The notes under the pieces are model-generated. The model was not told the origin of the DNA. It did no database searches and saw only the letters and a list, made by a program, of their open reading frames with translations. The position numbers and the translations under genes were made by a program. Shown piece by piece: positions 9,318-16,888 of a stretch of 36,322 nucleotides of DNA. The stretch is from PXAH01 sp964605645. GTDB lineage: Bacteria > Omnitrophota > Gorgyraeia > Duberdicusellales > 4484-171. The first letter of the stretch is position 1. Each line of letters opens with the position of its first letter. Location: NCBI GenBank assembly GCA_964605645.1, contig CAZSDJ010000015.1, positions 1 through 36,322 of the forward strand, given 5' to 3'.

Positions 9318-10196
9318 ATGGAAAGTATTAAATTTCATAAGGTGCAAGCTTCTGGCAATGATTTTATTTTAATTGATAAAAGGAGCTTTTTAAAAAATAA
9401 AGATAAAAAATATCTTTCTCAGTTTGCAAAAAAATATTGCCTTCGAAAACAAGCAATAGGGGCCGATGGTATGCTGGTTATTGAACCATCAAAAAAAGCT
9501 GATTTTAAAATGAGAATATTTAATGCTGATGGGTCAGAGGCAGAGATGTGCGGAAATGGAGCCCGTTGTGTTGTTTTGTGGAAGGCATTTTTTTCGCGAA
9601 GAAAATCAAAGAAAAAGATTAAATTTGATACAAAAGCTGGGATTATTGAGGCAGAACTCATAAGGAGAGTAAAAAATGATGAAAATGTATCTACGGCTGA
9701 AATAAAAGTAAAGGTTACCGAATCTTTTGGTTTAAAAGAAAATATTCCAGTTACAATTATGGGAAGAAAAATTAAAATTAATTTTATAAATACAGGAGTA
9801 CCGCATGTAGTTATATTTACAGAAGGATTAACAAAGATAGATGTAGAAAAAATTGGCAGGCTAATTAGAAGGCATAAAAAGTTTATGCCTGAAGGGACAA
9901 ACGTAAATTTTATAGAGCCTGTTGAAGACGGCAAAATTAAAATTAGAACTTATGAACGGGGAGTTGAAGCTGAAACTTTAGCTTGTGGTACAGGCAGTAT
10001 TGCTGCAGCTATAATTTATTCTATGAAAATAAAAAGAAGCAAGGATGAATCTAGCTCTATACAAAACATTAAAATACAGACTAAAGGTGGAGAAACCTTG
10101 AAAGCCAGTTTTAAAATAGAAAATGAAAAAATAGAAGATGTATGGCTGGAAGGAAAAGCTTCTTGTATTTATCAAGGGCAAATTGCAGTAAAATAA
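9318..10196 (+). CDS. dapF: diaminopimelate epimerase
   Basis: DapF interconverts LL- and meso-diaminopimelate without cofactor, using two cysteines. Both are present: C78 in EMCGNGARC and C223 in LACGTGS. The N-terminal block ASGNDFILID is also typical. At 292 residues it is slightly longer than the usual ~275. It follows lysA by 11 bases, probably in one transcript. It is needed here because the LL-DAP aminotransferase yields the LL form, while LysA and cell-wall enzymes use meso-DAP. Confidence 0.95.
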   Translation: MESIKFHKVQASGNDFILIDKRSFLKNKDKKYLSQFAKKYCLRKQAIGADGMLVIEPSKKADFKMRIFNADGSEAEMCGNGARCVVLWKAFFSRRKSKKKIKFDTKAGIIEAELIRRVKNDENVSTAEIKVKVTESFGLKENIPVTIMGRKIKINFINTGVPHVVIFTEGLTKIDVEKIGRLIRRHKKFMPEGTNVNFIEPVEDGKIKIRTYERGVEAETLACGTGSIAAAIIYSMKIKRSKDESSSIQNIKIQTKGGETLKASFKIENEKIEDVWLEGKASCIYQGQIAVK

Positions 10197-10265
10197 ATTA
10201 TAAATGTGATTCAATATTATTTTAATAACAAGATGCCGTTAAAAGTTCTATGAGTAAAAGGGTAG

Positions 10266-10353
10266 AGATTGCTTCGCCCTTGACGCTTTGCGCCAAGGGC
10301 TCGCAATGACTAGCAGAGCGTCATTGCGAGGAGCGATAGCGACGAAGCAATCT
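10266..10353. repeat. nested palindromic repeat element between dapF and dapA
   Basis: Outer arms AGATTGCTTCG (10266-10276) and CGAAGCAATCT (10343-10353) and inner arms CTCGCAATGAC (10300-10310) and GTCATTGCGAG (10320-10330) are perfect complements. The right side joins its arms by 12 bases. The left side holds a 23-base insert that is itself a hairpin: CCCTTGACGC, loop TTT, GCGCCAAGGG (10277-10299). The GTCATTGCGAGGAGCG...CGAAGCAATCT type is, from memory, a widespread bacterial intergenic repeat. It may act as a transcription barrier between dapF and dapA. Confidence 0.8.
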
Positions 10354-10440
10354 TTATGATGAACGAAGAATAAAAATTACCTAGCAGTATTATTTAGAAA
10401 CCTTTTGACAATACGAATAGCAAAAAGCAGGAGGGTGTTT

Positions 10441-11319
10441 ATGATAAAAGGAAGCGTTGTAGCTTTAGTTACGCCATTTAAAAAAGATAAGTCTATAGAT
10501 GAAGATAAACTTAGATTTTTAATTAATTGGCATATAAAAAACAAGACAGATGGTATTTTAGTTTGCGGTACAACCGGTGAAAGTGCAACTTTGACTCACC
10601 AAGAGCATAAAAAAGTAATTAGCATTGCAGTAGAGGCAGCAAAAAATAAAATACCAATTATAGCCGGGGCTGGTTCTAATTCTACCGCTGAAGCCCTCGA
10701 TTTAACTAAGTATGCAAAAAAGGTAGGAGCTGATTATTCTTTGGTAATAACTCCTTATTACAATAAACCTACTCAACGGGGCTTGATTGAGCACTTTAAA
10801 AGAATATCAAAATCGGTAAATATCCCAATTATTATTTATAATGTTCCTTCTCGAACCGGTATTAATATTTTGCCCAATACTGTTGCCGAGATTGCTCAGC
10901 AGTTTAAAAATGTTGTAGGTATTAAAGAAGCATCAGGCAGCCTGGATCAAGCTACAGAAATTATGGAAAAGGCTCCTAAAAACTTTTTTCTTTTATCCGG
11001 AAATGATCAAATAATCTTACCAATTATGGCTATAGGGGGTTCAGGTGTGGTGTCGGTAGTTGCTAATATTGAGCCCAAAAAAACACATCAATTAACAGAA
11101 ATTTTTCAAAAAGGGGATTTAAAGAAAGCGAGAAAAATACAATTTGAACTATATGATTTGATAAAAGCGTTATTCGTTGAAACCAATCCTATCCCGGTAA
11201 AAACTGCTTTAAAATTGATGGGGATTATTGAAGGAAATTTGCGATTACCTCTTTATAAAATGGAGCAGAAAAACTTAGCTCAGTTGAAAAAAGTTTTAAA
11301 AAAATATAAATTAATATAA
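10441..11319 (+). CDS. dapA: 4-hydroxy-tetrahydrodipicolinate synthase
   Basis: DapA condenses pyruvate with aspartate semialdehyde, the first committed step toward DAP and lysine. The Schiff-base lysine is K162 in VGIKEASG. Y133 in IIYNVPSRTG and the TTGES motif (44-48) complete the proton relay. The 292 residues are typical. I use the ATG at 10441, which has AGGAGGG six bases upstream; a TTG at 10405 in frame would add residues unlike the family. NAL lyases share the fold, but neighbouring dapF and dapB decide for DapA. Confidence 0.95.
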   Translation: MIKGSVVALVTPFKKDKSIDEDKLRFLINWHIKNKTDGILVCGTTGESATLTHQEHKKVISIAVEAAKNKIPIIAGAGSNSTAEALDLTKYAKKVGADYSLVITPYYNKPTQRGLIEHFKRISKSVNIPIIIYNVPSRTGINILPNTVAEIAQQFKNVVGIKEASGSLDQATEIMEKAPKNFFLLSGNDQIILPIMAIGGSGVVSVVANIEPKKTHQLTEIFQKGDLKKARKIQFELYDLIKALFVETNPIPVKTALKLMGIIEGNLRLPLYKMEQKNLAQLKKVLKKYKLI

Positions 11320-11327
11320 TCTGTAAA

Positions 11328-11442
11328 TTCAAATCCGAAATACGAAATTAGAATATTCGAAATGATTTCAAGTAAGACTAAGGTAGAAGTTAAAAATGTG
11401 AAGGATATTTCGAATTTTGATATTTGAATTTCGAATTTAATT
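11328..11442. repeat. degenerate period-7 repeat block between dapA and dapB
   Basis: The spacer holds two blocks with a 7-base period. The left (11328-11362) reads TTCAAAT, CCGAAAT, ACGAAAT, TAGAATA, TTCGAAA. The right (11408-11435) reads TTTCGAA, TTTTGAT, ATTTGAA, TTTCGAA. The two are rough reverse complements, so they could pair. No coding signal is seen in between. Confidence 0.6.
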
Positions 11443-11462
11443 GAATATTGCCAGGAGGTTTT

Positions 11463-12188
11463 ATGGTTCGATTAGCGATAAATGGTATTTGTGGTAGGAT
11501 GGGGCAAAGAATTTTTCGCTTAGCAAAGCAAGATTCTGAAATGGAAGTGATGATTGGGTTGGAGCAGCAAAATCATCCTCAACTAGAAAAAGAAATAGAG
11601 GGGGTTCGCATAACAGCTGATAATTCTTGCATTAATCAATCTGATTGCATTATTGATTTTACTGTAGCAGAAGCAACAATTAAAATTTTAGAAAAAGCAA
11701 AAGAGTTAAATAAAGCAATAGTAATAGGGACAACTAATTTAGATAAAGATCAAAAAAAAATCATAAAAGAGGCTTCCGAGGAAATCCCTATAGTTTATTC
11801 TCCGAATATGAGTATTGGAGTTAATCTTTTTTTTAAGGTATTAAAAGAGGCAGCTTCTATATTGAGAGGCTACAAGCCTAATATAAAAGAAGCACATCAT
11901 ATTCATAAAAAGGATTCTCCCTCCGGTACAGCTAAGAAATTAGCTGAAATTATCAATGAGTTTGGTTTCAACATCAAAGATAAAGATATAGGAGCCAAAA
12001 GAAAAGGAGAAATTATTGGCGATCACCAAGTTAGCTTTGAAAGCAACTTTGATTCTTTTACAATTAGCCATCATGCTAAAACTAGAGATATTTTTGCCCA
12101 AGGCGCATTGACTGCATCTAAATGGCTTAAAGAAAAGAAAGCCGGCCTCTATTCTATGGAGGATGTATTGTTTGGTCCTAAGTCCTAA
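11463..12188 (+). CDS. dapB: 4-hydroxy-tetrahydrodipicolinate reductase
   Basis: DapB reduces the DapA product to tetrahydrodipicolinate with NAD(P)H. The N-terminal nucleotide loop reads NGICGRMGQ (7-15). The catalytic block HHIHKKDSPSGTA (145-157) is intact, as are IDFTVAEAT and SPNMSIGVN. At 241 residues it is in the usual short range. The ATG at 11463 is preceded by AGGAGG (11453-11458); an in-frame TTG at 11448 overlaps that site and is rejected. dapL follows after 32 bases. Confidence 0.95.
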   Translation: MVRLAINGICGRMGQRIFRLAKQDSEMEVMIGLEQQNHPQLEKEIEGVRITADNSCINQSDCIIDFTVAEATIKILEKAKELNKAIVIGTTNLDKDQKKIIKEASEEIPIVYSPNMSIGVNLFFKVLKEAASILRGYKPNIKEAHHIHKKDSPSGTAKKLAEIINEFGFNIKDKDIGAKRKGEIIGDHQVSFESNFDSFTISHHAKTRDIFAQGALTASKWLKEKKAGLYSMEDVLFGPKS

Positions 12189-12202
12189 GTCCGAAGTCAT
12201 AC
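12184..12202 (+). repeat. short heptamer repeat between dapB and dapL
   Basis: CCTAAGT CCTAAGT followed by CCGAAGT are three near-identical 7-base units. The first overlaps the dapB stop codon region. The unit differs from those in the other spacers but has the same period. Confidence 0.5.
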
Positions 12203-12220
12203 GAAAAATAGAGGAGAGAT

Positions 12221-13387
12221 ATGTTTGATTTTTCAAAAAATCTAAAAAAATTACCGCCTTATTTATTTGCTGCAATCGATGATAAAAAAGCAGAGTTACG
12301 GCAAAAAGGGATTAAGTTCTTAGATCTTAGCGTGGGTGACCCGGATATGGCCGCCCCAAAAGATGTTGTAAGGGTTTTGTCTCAATCTGCTAAAATAAAA
12401 GATAACCAAAAATACGCATCGAATAAAGGAAAGCCTCAGTTGAGAAAAACTATAAAAAAATGGATGAAAAAAAGATTTAAGGTTAATTTAGACGAAAAAA
12501 CTCAAATTTTACCAGTTTTGGGTACAAAAGAAGCTTTAGCCCACCTTCCGGTGGGATTGATTAATAAAGGTGATTATGTTATTGTTCCTTCACCGGGTTA
12601 TCCTGGCTACAGAGCTGCTGGCACTTTAGCAGGAGCAAGAATTTATCAGTTACCTCTTCTAGAAAAAAATAAATTTTTACCAGATTTAGAAAAGATACCG
12701 AAATCAGTAAAAAAAAGGGCAAAAATTCTTTATCTTAACTATCCTAACAATCCCACAACAGTTTCAGCACCGAGGTCTTTTATGGAAAAAGCAGTAAAAT
12801 TTTGCATAAAAAATAAGATTTTGCTAGCTTGGGATAATGCTTATTCGGAAATTTACTTTGATAAAAAACCACTTAGTATTTTTCAGGTAAAAGGTGCAGA
12901 TAAAATAGCTTTAGAATTCCATTCACTTTCAAAAACATTTTCAATGACCGGTTTTAGAATTGGGTGGGTTTGCGGTAATCCAAAAGCGATAAATATTTTA
13001 GCAAAAGTTAAATCTAACGTTGATTCCGGGATTTTTCGCGCAGTGCAAGATGCCGCGATTATCGTTTTAGATAAAAATTTAAATTATGTAACTAATTTAA
13101 GAAAAACATTTGCCCAGCGGCGGAAAAGATTGTTGCAGACTTTAAAAGAAATAGGATTTCAAAAATTTTATTCAGAAGCTACATTTTACATTTGGGCGAA
13201 AATACCACCTTCATTTAAATCTTCGTTGGACTTTAGCAAGTATTTAATCGAAGAAGAAGGTATTGTTGTCACTCCCGGAGTGGGTTTTGGTAAGTACGGA
13301 GAAGGGTTTATTCGTTTTGCGCTTACTGTGGATAAAGGTGAGTTGAAAGATATTTTTAAAAAAAAGATACCTGGTTTAAATACCTAA
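12221..13387 (+). CDS. dapL: LL-diaminopimelate aminotransferase (probable)
   Basis: This is a fold-I PLP aminotransferase. The PLP lysine is K238 in HSLSKTFSMTGFRIGW, with YPNNPTT (174-180) and LSVGDPD (36-42) as in DapL and related AspC-like enzymes. Together with dapA, dapB, dapF and lysA it would complete the short DapL route, converting tetrahydrodipicolinate directly to LL-DAP with glutamate as amino donor; no dapD/dapE-type genes lie here. The 388 residues fit. GAGGAG stands just before the ATG. Function is inferred from family plus context; another class-I aminotransferase activity cannot be excluded. Confidence 0.82.
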   Translation: MFDFSKNLKKLPPYLFAAIDDKKAELRQKGIKFLDLSVGDPDMAAPKDVVRVLSQSAKIKDNQKYASNKGKPQLRKTIKKWMKKRFKVNLDEKTQILPVLGTKEALAHLPVGLINKGDYVIVPSPGYPGYRAAGTLAGARIYQLPLLEKNKFLPDLEKIPKSVKKRAKILYLNYPNNPTTVSAPRSFMEKAVKFCIKNKILLAWDNAYSEIYFDKKPLSIFQVKGADKIALEFHSLSKTFSMTGFRIGWVCGNPKAINILAKVKSNVDSGIFRAVQDAAIIVLDKNLNYVTNLRKTFAQRRKRLLQTLKEIGFQKFYSEATFYIWAKIPPSFKSSLDFSKYLIEEEGIVVTPGVGFGKYGEGFIRFALTVDKGELKDIFKKKIPGLNT

Positions 13388-13396
13388 GGAGGATAG

Positions 13397-13945
13397 ATGC
13401 GATTTTTCGTATTGGTAATATCTTTGATTTTATTTTCAATTAATTCTTTTGCCTTAAATCTAACCAGTTCTGTTTTTGAAAATGGCGGATATATTCCTGA
13501 CCGTTATACTTGTGACGGGAAAAATTACTCTCCTCCTTTAACTTGGAATCAAGTACCGAAAGGTACCAAAAGTTTTGTTTTAATTGTTGATGACCCGGAT
13601 GCACCAGTTGGTACTTGGGTCCATTGGATCGTCTATAGCGTACCATCTGACTTAAAAGGATTAGAGGAGAATATTGATAAAGAAAAATTAAATTCTTCAG
13701 GAGCTAAAGCAGGTAAGAATGATTTTGGCCGAATCGGCTACGGTGGGCCTTGTCCTCCCTCAGGGCAAACTCATAAATATTTATTTAAATTATATGCTTT
13801 AGACCAAGATATTACAATTGAAGAAGGGGCTACTAAATCTGAGATTATAAATCAGATTCAAGGCCGCATTATTTCAGAAACAAAGTTAATTGGATTTTAC
13901 CAACGTCGTCAAAACGAAGAAGGAGTTGAAAATGGAAAAAATTAA
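13397..13945 (+). CDS. secreted YbhB/YbcL-type PEBP family protein
   Basis: This protein is related to the bacterial phosphatidylethanolamine-binding / Raf-kinase-inhibitor-like proteins, which lack a firm biochemical role. Residues 1-19 form a signal peptide ending NSFA, so the mature protein should be periplasmic. Family motifs are YTCDGKNYSPPL, VDDPDAP, TWVHWIVY and GYGGPCPPSGQTH, which form the anion-binding pocket. AAGGAGG overlaps the dapL stop and lies 5 bases before the ATG. The last 14 bases overlap eno, and the tail is charged and probably disordered. Operon position next to enolase gives no obvious functional link. Confidence 0.85.
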   Translation: MRFFVLVISLILFSINSFALNLTSSVFENGGYIPDRYTCDGKNYSPPLTWNQVPKGTKSFVLIVDDPDAPVGTWVHWIVYSVPSDLKGLEENIDKEKLNSSGAKAGKNDFGRIGYGGPCPPSGQTHKYLFKLYALDQDITIEEGATKSEIINQIQGRIISETKLIGFYQRRQNEEGVENGKN

Positions 13946-15206
13946 AAATGTAAAAGCAAGAGAAATAATTGATTCTCGCGGTAATCCTACAGTAGAGGTA
14001 GATATTTTACTAACTAAAGGGACTTTAGCCAGAGCGGCAGTTCCCTCCGGAGCTTCTACCGGCGAATTTGAAGCCTTAGAACTAAGAGATACTGCCAAAA
14101 AAAGGTTTTTTGGCAAAGGGGTTCAAAAGGCAGTCAAGAATGTTAACCAGACAATATCTCGAAAAATTAAAGGGATGGAGCCTGATTATGAAAAGATTGA
14201 CAAACTCCTTATCGAGCTTGATGGAACAGCTAGTAAGGAAAAATTAGGAGCTAATGCAATATTAGGGGTATCGCTTGCTGTAGCAAAAGCAGCAGCTAAA
14301 TCAAAAAAAGTGCCGCTTTATAAGTATTTGAGTAGGGCCGAAGCTAATATTTTGCCGTTACCACTGATGAATATTGTAAATGGCGGGATGCATGCAGATA
14401 ATAATTTAGATATCCAAGAGTTCATGATTGTACCGGCTGGGTTTACTTCTTTTAAAAGAGCGCTGCAAGCATCTTGTGAAATATTTCAAAAACTTAAATC
14501 GATCTTAAAATCAAAAAAACTTTCTACTTCAGTTGGTGATGAAGGTGGATTTGCTCCAAAATTAAAAAGTAACGAGCAAGCTTTAAAATTAATTTTAAAA
14601 GCAGTAGACGAGGCAGGTTATATCCCGGGCCGCCACATTTACTTAGCTCTTGATTCAGCCGCGAGTTCATTTTATAAAAAGGGTAACTATCTTTTTGAAG
14701 GCAAAACCAGAGATGTGGATTATATGGTTAATTTTTACAAAAAGATTTGTAATAAATATCCGATAGTATCTTTAGAAGATGGATTGTATGAAGAAGATTG
14801 GCCGGGGTGGCTTGAATTAACGCGGGCTTTAGCTAAAAAAATACAATTAGTAGGTGATGATTTATTTGTAACTAATACCGAAAGACTAAAAAGAGGCATT
14901 GATCAAAGTATTGCTAATTCAATTTTAATTAAAGTTAACCAAATTGGTACCTTAACGGAAACTATAGAAGCAATCGACATGGCTCATGCAGCCGGCTATA
15001 CTGCTGTTATCTCACATCGTTCCGGTGAAACAGAAGATACTACAATATCTGATTTGGCAGTAGGGACATCAGCCGGACAGATTAAAACCGGTTCACTATC
15101 GAGAACAGACCGGGTGGCTAAGTACAATGAACTATTGAGGATTGAGGAAGAATTAGGTAAAAGGGCGGTTTATGGCGGTAAAACTTTTAAGTTCAAAGCA
15201 CGTTAA
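13932..15206 (+). CDS. eno: enolase
   Basis: Enolase converts 2-phosphoglycerate to phosphoenolpyruvate. IDSRGNPTVEVD near the N-terminus, GDEGGFAPKL, SLEDGLYEEDW, the catalytic-lysine block LIKVNQIGTLTET and SHRSGETEDTTI are all canonical. The start ATG at 13932 gives 424 residues and has AAGGAG 7 bases upstream inside the preceding gene; an in-frame upstream TTG at 13890 adds unrelated residues. It overlaps both neighbours, consistent with coupled translation. Confidence 0.97.
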   Translation: MEKIKNVKAREIIDSRGNPTVEVDILLTKGTLARAAVPSGASTGEFEALELRDTAKKRFFGKGVQKAVKNVNQTISRKIKGMEPDYEKIDKLLIELDGTASKEKLGANAILGVSLAVAKAAAKSKKVPLYKYLSRAEANILPLPLMNIVNGGMHADNNLDIQEFMIVPAGFTSFKRALQASCEIFQKLKSILKSKKLSTSVGDEGGFAPKLKSNEQALKLILKAVDEAGYIPGRHIYLALDSAASSFYKKGNYLFEGKTRDVDYMVNFYKKICNKYPIVSLEDGLYEEDWPGWLELTRALAKKIQLVGDDLFVTNTERLKRGIDQSIANSILIKVNQIGTLTETIEAIDMAHAAGYTAVISHRSGETEDTTISDLAVGTSAGQIKTGSLSRTDRVAKYNELLRIEEELGKRAVYGGKTFKFKAR

Positions 15207-15468
15207 ATTTTTAAAATTATTAATTTTGGTAATGGTAATTTTTACAGTGGGGATGCTGGTTTATTTTCCCAATTATTCAAAATTAAAAAAATTAAGAGAA
15301 GAAAATCAAGAATTAATTAAAAAAATAGACAATTTAAAAAAAGATATTGCAATATATGAAATTAAGAATAAGAAATTAGAAGATAATTCTTTTATCTATG
15401 AAAAAATAGCTCGCGACAAGTTAGGTGTTGCTAGGGAAGGCGAGATAGTGGTTGACATCGAAGAATAA
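15172..15468 (+). CDS. FtsB/DivIC-type septum formation protein
   Basis: This short bitopic protein of 98 residues has a cytoplasmic N-tail, one membrane helix (about residues 14-32), a coiled coil (about 36-68) and a C-terminal YEKIARDKLGVAREGEIVV motif. That architecture and motif define the FtsB/DivIC family, which pairs with FtsL in the divisome. The next-to-enolase position matches the common eno-ftsB order. Its ATG at 15172 lies 35 bases inside eno in another frame; no later ATG precedes the membrane helix. The two family names cannot be separated by sequence alone. Confidence 0.88.
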   Translation: MAVKLLSSKHVKFLKLLILVMVIFTVGMLVYFPNYSKLKKLREENQELIKKIDNLKKDIAIYEIKNKKLEDNSFIYEKIARDKLGVAREGEIVVDIEE

Positions 15469-15487
15469 AATTGTACAATATTTGATA

Positions 15488-15515
15488 AATTCGAATTTCG
15501 AAATCTGAATTTCGG
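15488..15515 (+). repeat. period-7 repeat upstream of tRNA-fMet
   Basis: Units AATTCGA, ATTTCGA, AATCTGA, ATTTCGG follow each other with period 7. They are closely related to the TTTCGAA units between dapA and dapB. Confidence 0.55.
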
Positions 15516-15527
15516 ATTTATAATATT

Positions 15528-15604
<77 letters not shown>

Positions 15605-15613
15605 AGAAAACTA

Positions 15614-15649
15614 AGCCCAGATTGGATTTTCCCTCTCTGGGCTATTTTT
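15614..15649 (+). terminator. rho-independent terminator after tRNA-fMet
   Basis: AGCCCAGA (15614-15621) and TCTGGGCT (15636-15643) form a perfect 8-base stem with a 14-base loop, followed by ATTTTT. It lies 10 bases after the tRNA and would end the dapA...eno-ftsB-tRNA transcript. Confidence 0.75.
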
Positions 15650-15666
15650 ATAAATTCTCCCAGATA

Positions 15667-15804
15667 GGGGATGTTTCCCTCGTTTGTAACCCTTTGCCAA
15701 TCAAGGGCTTACATACTGGTGTTTTCCGCAGAATAGTATTTCCGGAAAACATGGTTTTATAACTCCCTTACTTGCAATAAGTTATAACAGAGGGAAACGC
15801 CCCC
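15667..15804. repeat. MITE-like element with terminal inverted repeats
   Basis: GGGGATGTTTCCCTCGTT... (15667-15690) and the complement of 15781-15804 match at 19 of 24 positions. Inside lie three more hairpins: CCCTT/AAGGG (15690-15707), GTTTTCCG/CGGAAAAC (15721-15750) and TTATAACT/AGTTATAA (15757-15787). The ~138-base unit has no credible reading frame. It could be a non-autonomous insertion element or a structured RNA; I could not assign it to an IS family. The rest of the 289-base gap up to 15893 holds only the terminator and the next promoter. Confidence 0.6.
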
Positions 15805-15826
15805 TCCCTTCTTCTTTAGGCTTGTT

Positions 15827-15854
15827 TTGTTATAGTTTAATAAAATGGTATAAT
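15827..15854 (+). promoter_or_regulatory. candidate promoter for the formyltransferase gene
   Basis: TTGTTA (15827-15832) and a perfect TATAAT (15849-15854) are 16 bases apart, about 40 bases before the ATG. The gene lies behind a terminator, so it needs its own promoter. Confidence 0.55.
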
Positions 15855-15893
15855 AAAATGTTAAAAATATAAAAAAGAGATAAAAAGAGGAAA

Positions 15894-16835
15894 ATGAAGA
15901 TAGTTTTTTTGGGGTTTCAGAAATGGGGTTGGGTTGCTTTAAAAGGGTTAATAGAATCAAAGCACGATGTTGTTTTGGCTATTACTCACTCTAAAAATAA
16001 ATCTACCTATAAAGGCTCTTTTCTCGATAAGTCTGTCAAAGATTTAGCAGAATCAAACAATATACTCGTTATAGAATGCCGAAAAGTTAATAGCGCAGAA
16101 ATAATTAAGAAGATAAAAAAAGTAAATCCGGATGTAATAGTTTCTTCGGATTGGGAAACTTGGATTTCTCCGGAAGTTGTCAAGTTGGCGAAAAAAGCAG
16201 CGATTAATATTCATGATGCTTTATTGCCAAAATATGGCGGTTTTTCTCCTATAAATTGGGCGATAATTAATAATGAAAAGGTAGCGGGGGTGACAGTTCA
16301 TTACATTGAAGAGCAATTTGATCAAGGAAAAATCATCTTACAGGAAACCGTTCCGATCGAAGATGAAGATACAATTGTTGAAGTGTTGGAAAAAATATTT
16401 AAAAAAATCCCCAAAATTACTTTAAAATCTTTGGAATTAATCGAAAAAGAAAAAGTCCAAGCCAGGAAACAAGATTTGAGCAAAGCCTCGTTTAATCGTA
16501 AAATTTCAGAAAGAAATTGTGAAATTGATTGGCATAATCCGCAGAGAAATATTTATAATCTTATTCGTGCTCTATTGGATCCTTTTTCTAACGCTTACAC
16601 CTATGTTCAAGGCAGGAGAATAAAAATAAAAAAAGCTTCGATTAGCGATCAAGCCCATGGAGGTGTTCCGGGAAGCTTAGTTTGTTTTGAAAAAAATGGG
16701 GTAGTTGTTTTATGCGGGAAGATAAAGAACAATAAATCTCAGTGTATAATAATAGAAAAAATTGAAGATGAAGAAGATAAAACCTGGGCAGCAAACGAAT
16801 ATTTTTCAAAGATGGGGCTTTGTTTGGGAAAATAG
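15894..16835 (+). CDS. Fmt-family formyltransferase
   Basis: The fold is that of 10-formyl-THF-dependent formyltransferases (Fmt, ArnA N-domain, sugar formyltransferases). The catalytic triad is intact: N105 and H107 in NIHDALLP and D143 in FDQGKII. At 313 residues it has both the N-domain and a C-terminal domain like Fmt (about 205-313, with IRALLDPFSNAYTY). It lacks the basic PDRPxGRGKK-like loop seen after the first strand pair in E. coli Fmt, having THSKNKSTYKGSF there. It follows tRNA-fMet in the same direction, which favours methionyl-tRNA formylation. A sugar or other amine substrate is equally possible. GAGG precedes the ATG. Confidence 0.75.
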   Translation: MKIVFLGFQKWGWVALKGLIESKHDVVLAITHSKNKSTYKGSFLDKSVKDLAESNNILVIECRKVNSAEIIKKIKKVNPDVIVSSDWETWISPEVVKLAKKAAINIHDALLPKYGGFSPINWAIINNEKVAGVTVHYIEEQFDQGKIILQETVPIEDEDTIVEVLEKIFKKIPKITLKSLELIEKEKVQARKQDLSKASFNRKISERNCEIDWHNPQRNIYNLIRALLDPFSNAYTYVQGRRIKIKKASISDQAHGGVPGSLVCFEKNGVVVLCGKIKNNKSQCIIIEKIEDEEDKTWAANEYFSKMGLCLGK

Positions 16836-16841
16836 CTTTTT

Positions 16842-16870
16842 TTGCTTTTAAATAAATAAAGTGATATAAT
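16842..16870 (+). promoter_or_regulatory. candidate sigma70-type promoter
   Basis: TTGCTT (16842-16847) and TATAAT (16865-16870) are 17 bases apart. They lie between the formyltransferase stop and the next ATG at 16889. Confidence 0.6.
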
Positions 16871-16888
16871 TCTTAAAAAGGAGATGTT

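Noticed and set aside
9419..9934. 171-residue open frame on the minus strand inside dapF
   Set aside because: dapF on the plus strand has both catalytic cysteines and full length; the minus frame is low-complexity, Phe/Ile/Ser-rich and has no recognisable motif.
10405..10440. TTGACA and TTG upstream of dapA as promoter or alternative start
   Set aside because: No -10 box lies 15-19 bases downstream (the region is CAGGAG-like), and the TTG start would add residues absent from DapA; the ATG with AGGAGGG is clearly better.
11328..11442. repeat block considered as CRISPR or regulator operator array
   Set aside because: The units are 7 bases, degenerate and without spacers, and no cas gene or regulator lies nearby.
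15519..15524. TATAAT as promoter of tRNA-fMet
   Set aside because: It ends only three bases before the tRNA 5' end, so transcription would start inside the tRNA, and there is no -35 box at the right distance.
15757..15960. 67-residue minus-strand frame across the MITE-like element and the formyltransferase start
   Set aside because: It crosses inverted repeats, a promoter and the start of a real gene, and shows no protein motif; it does not look like a transposase fragment.
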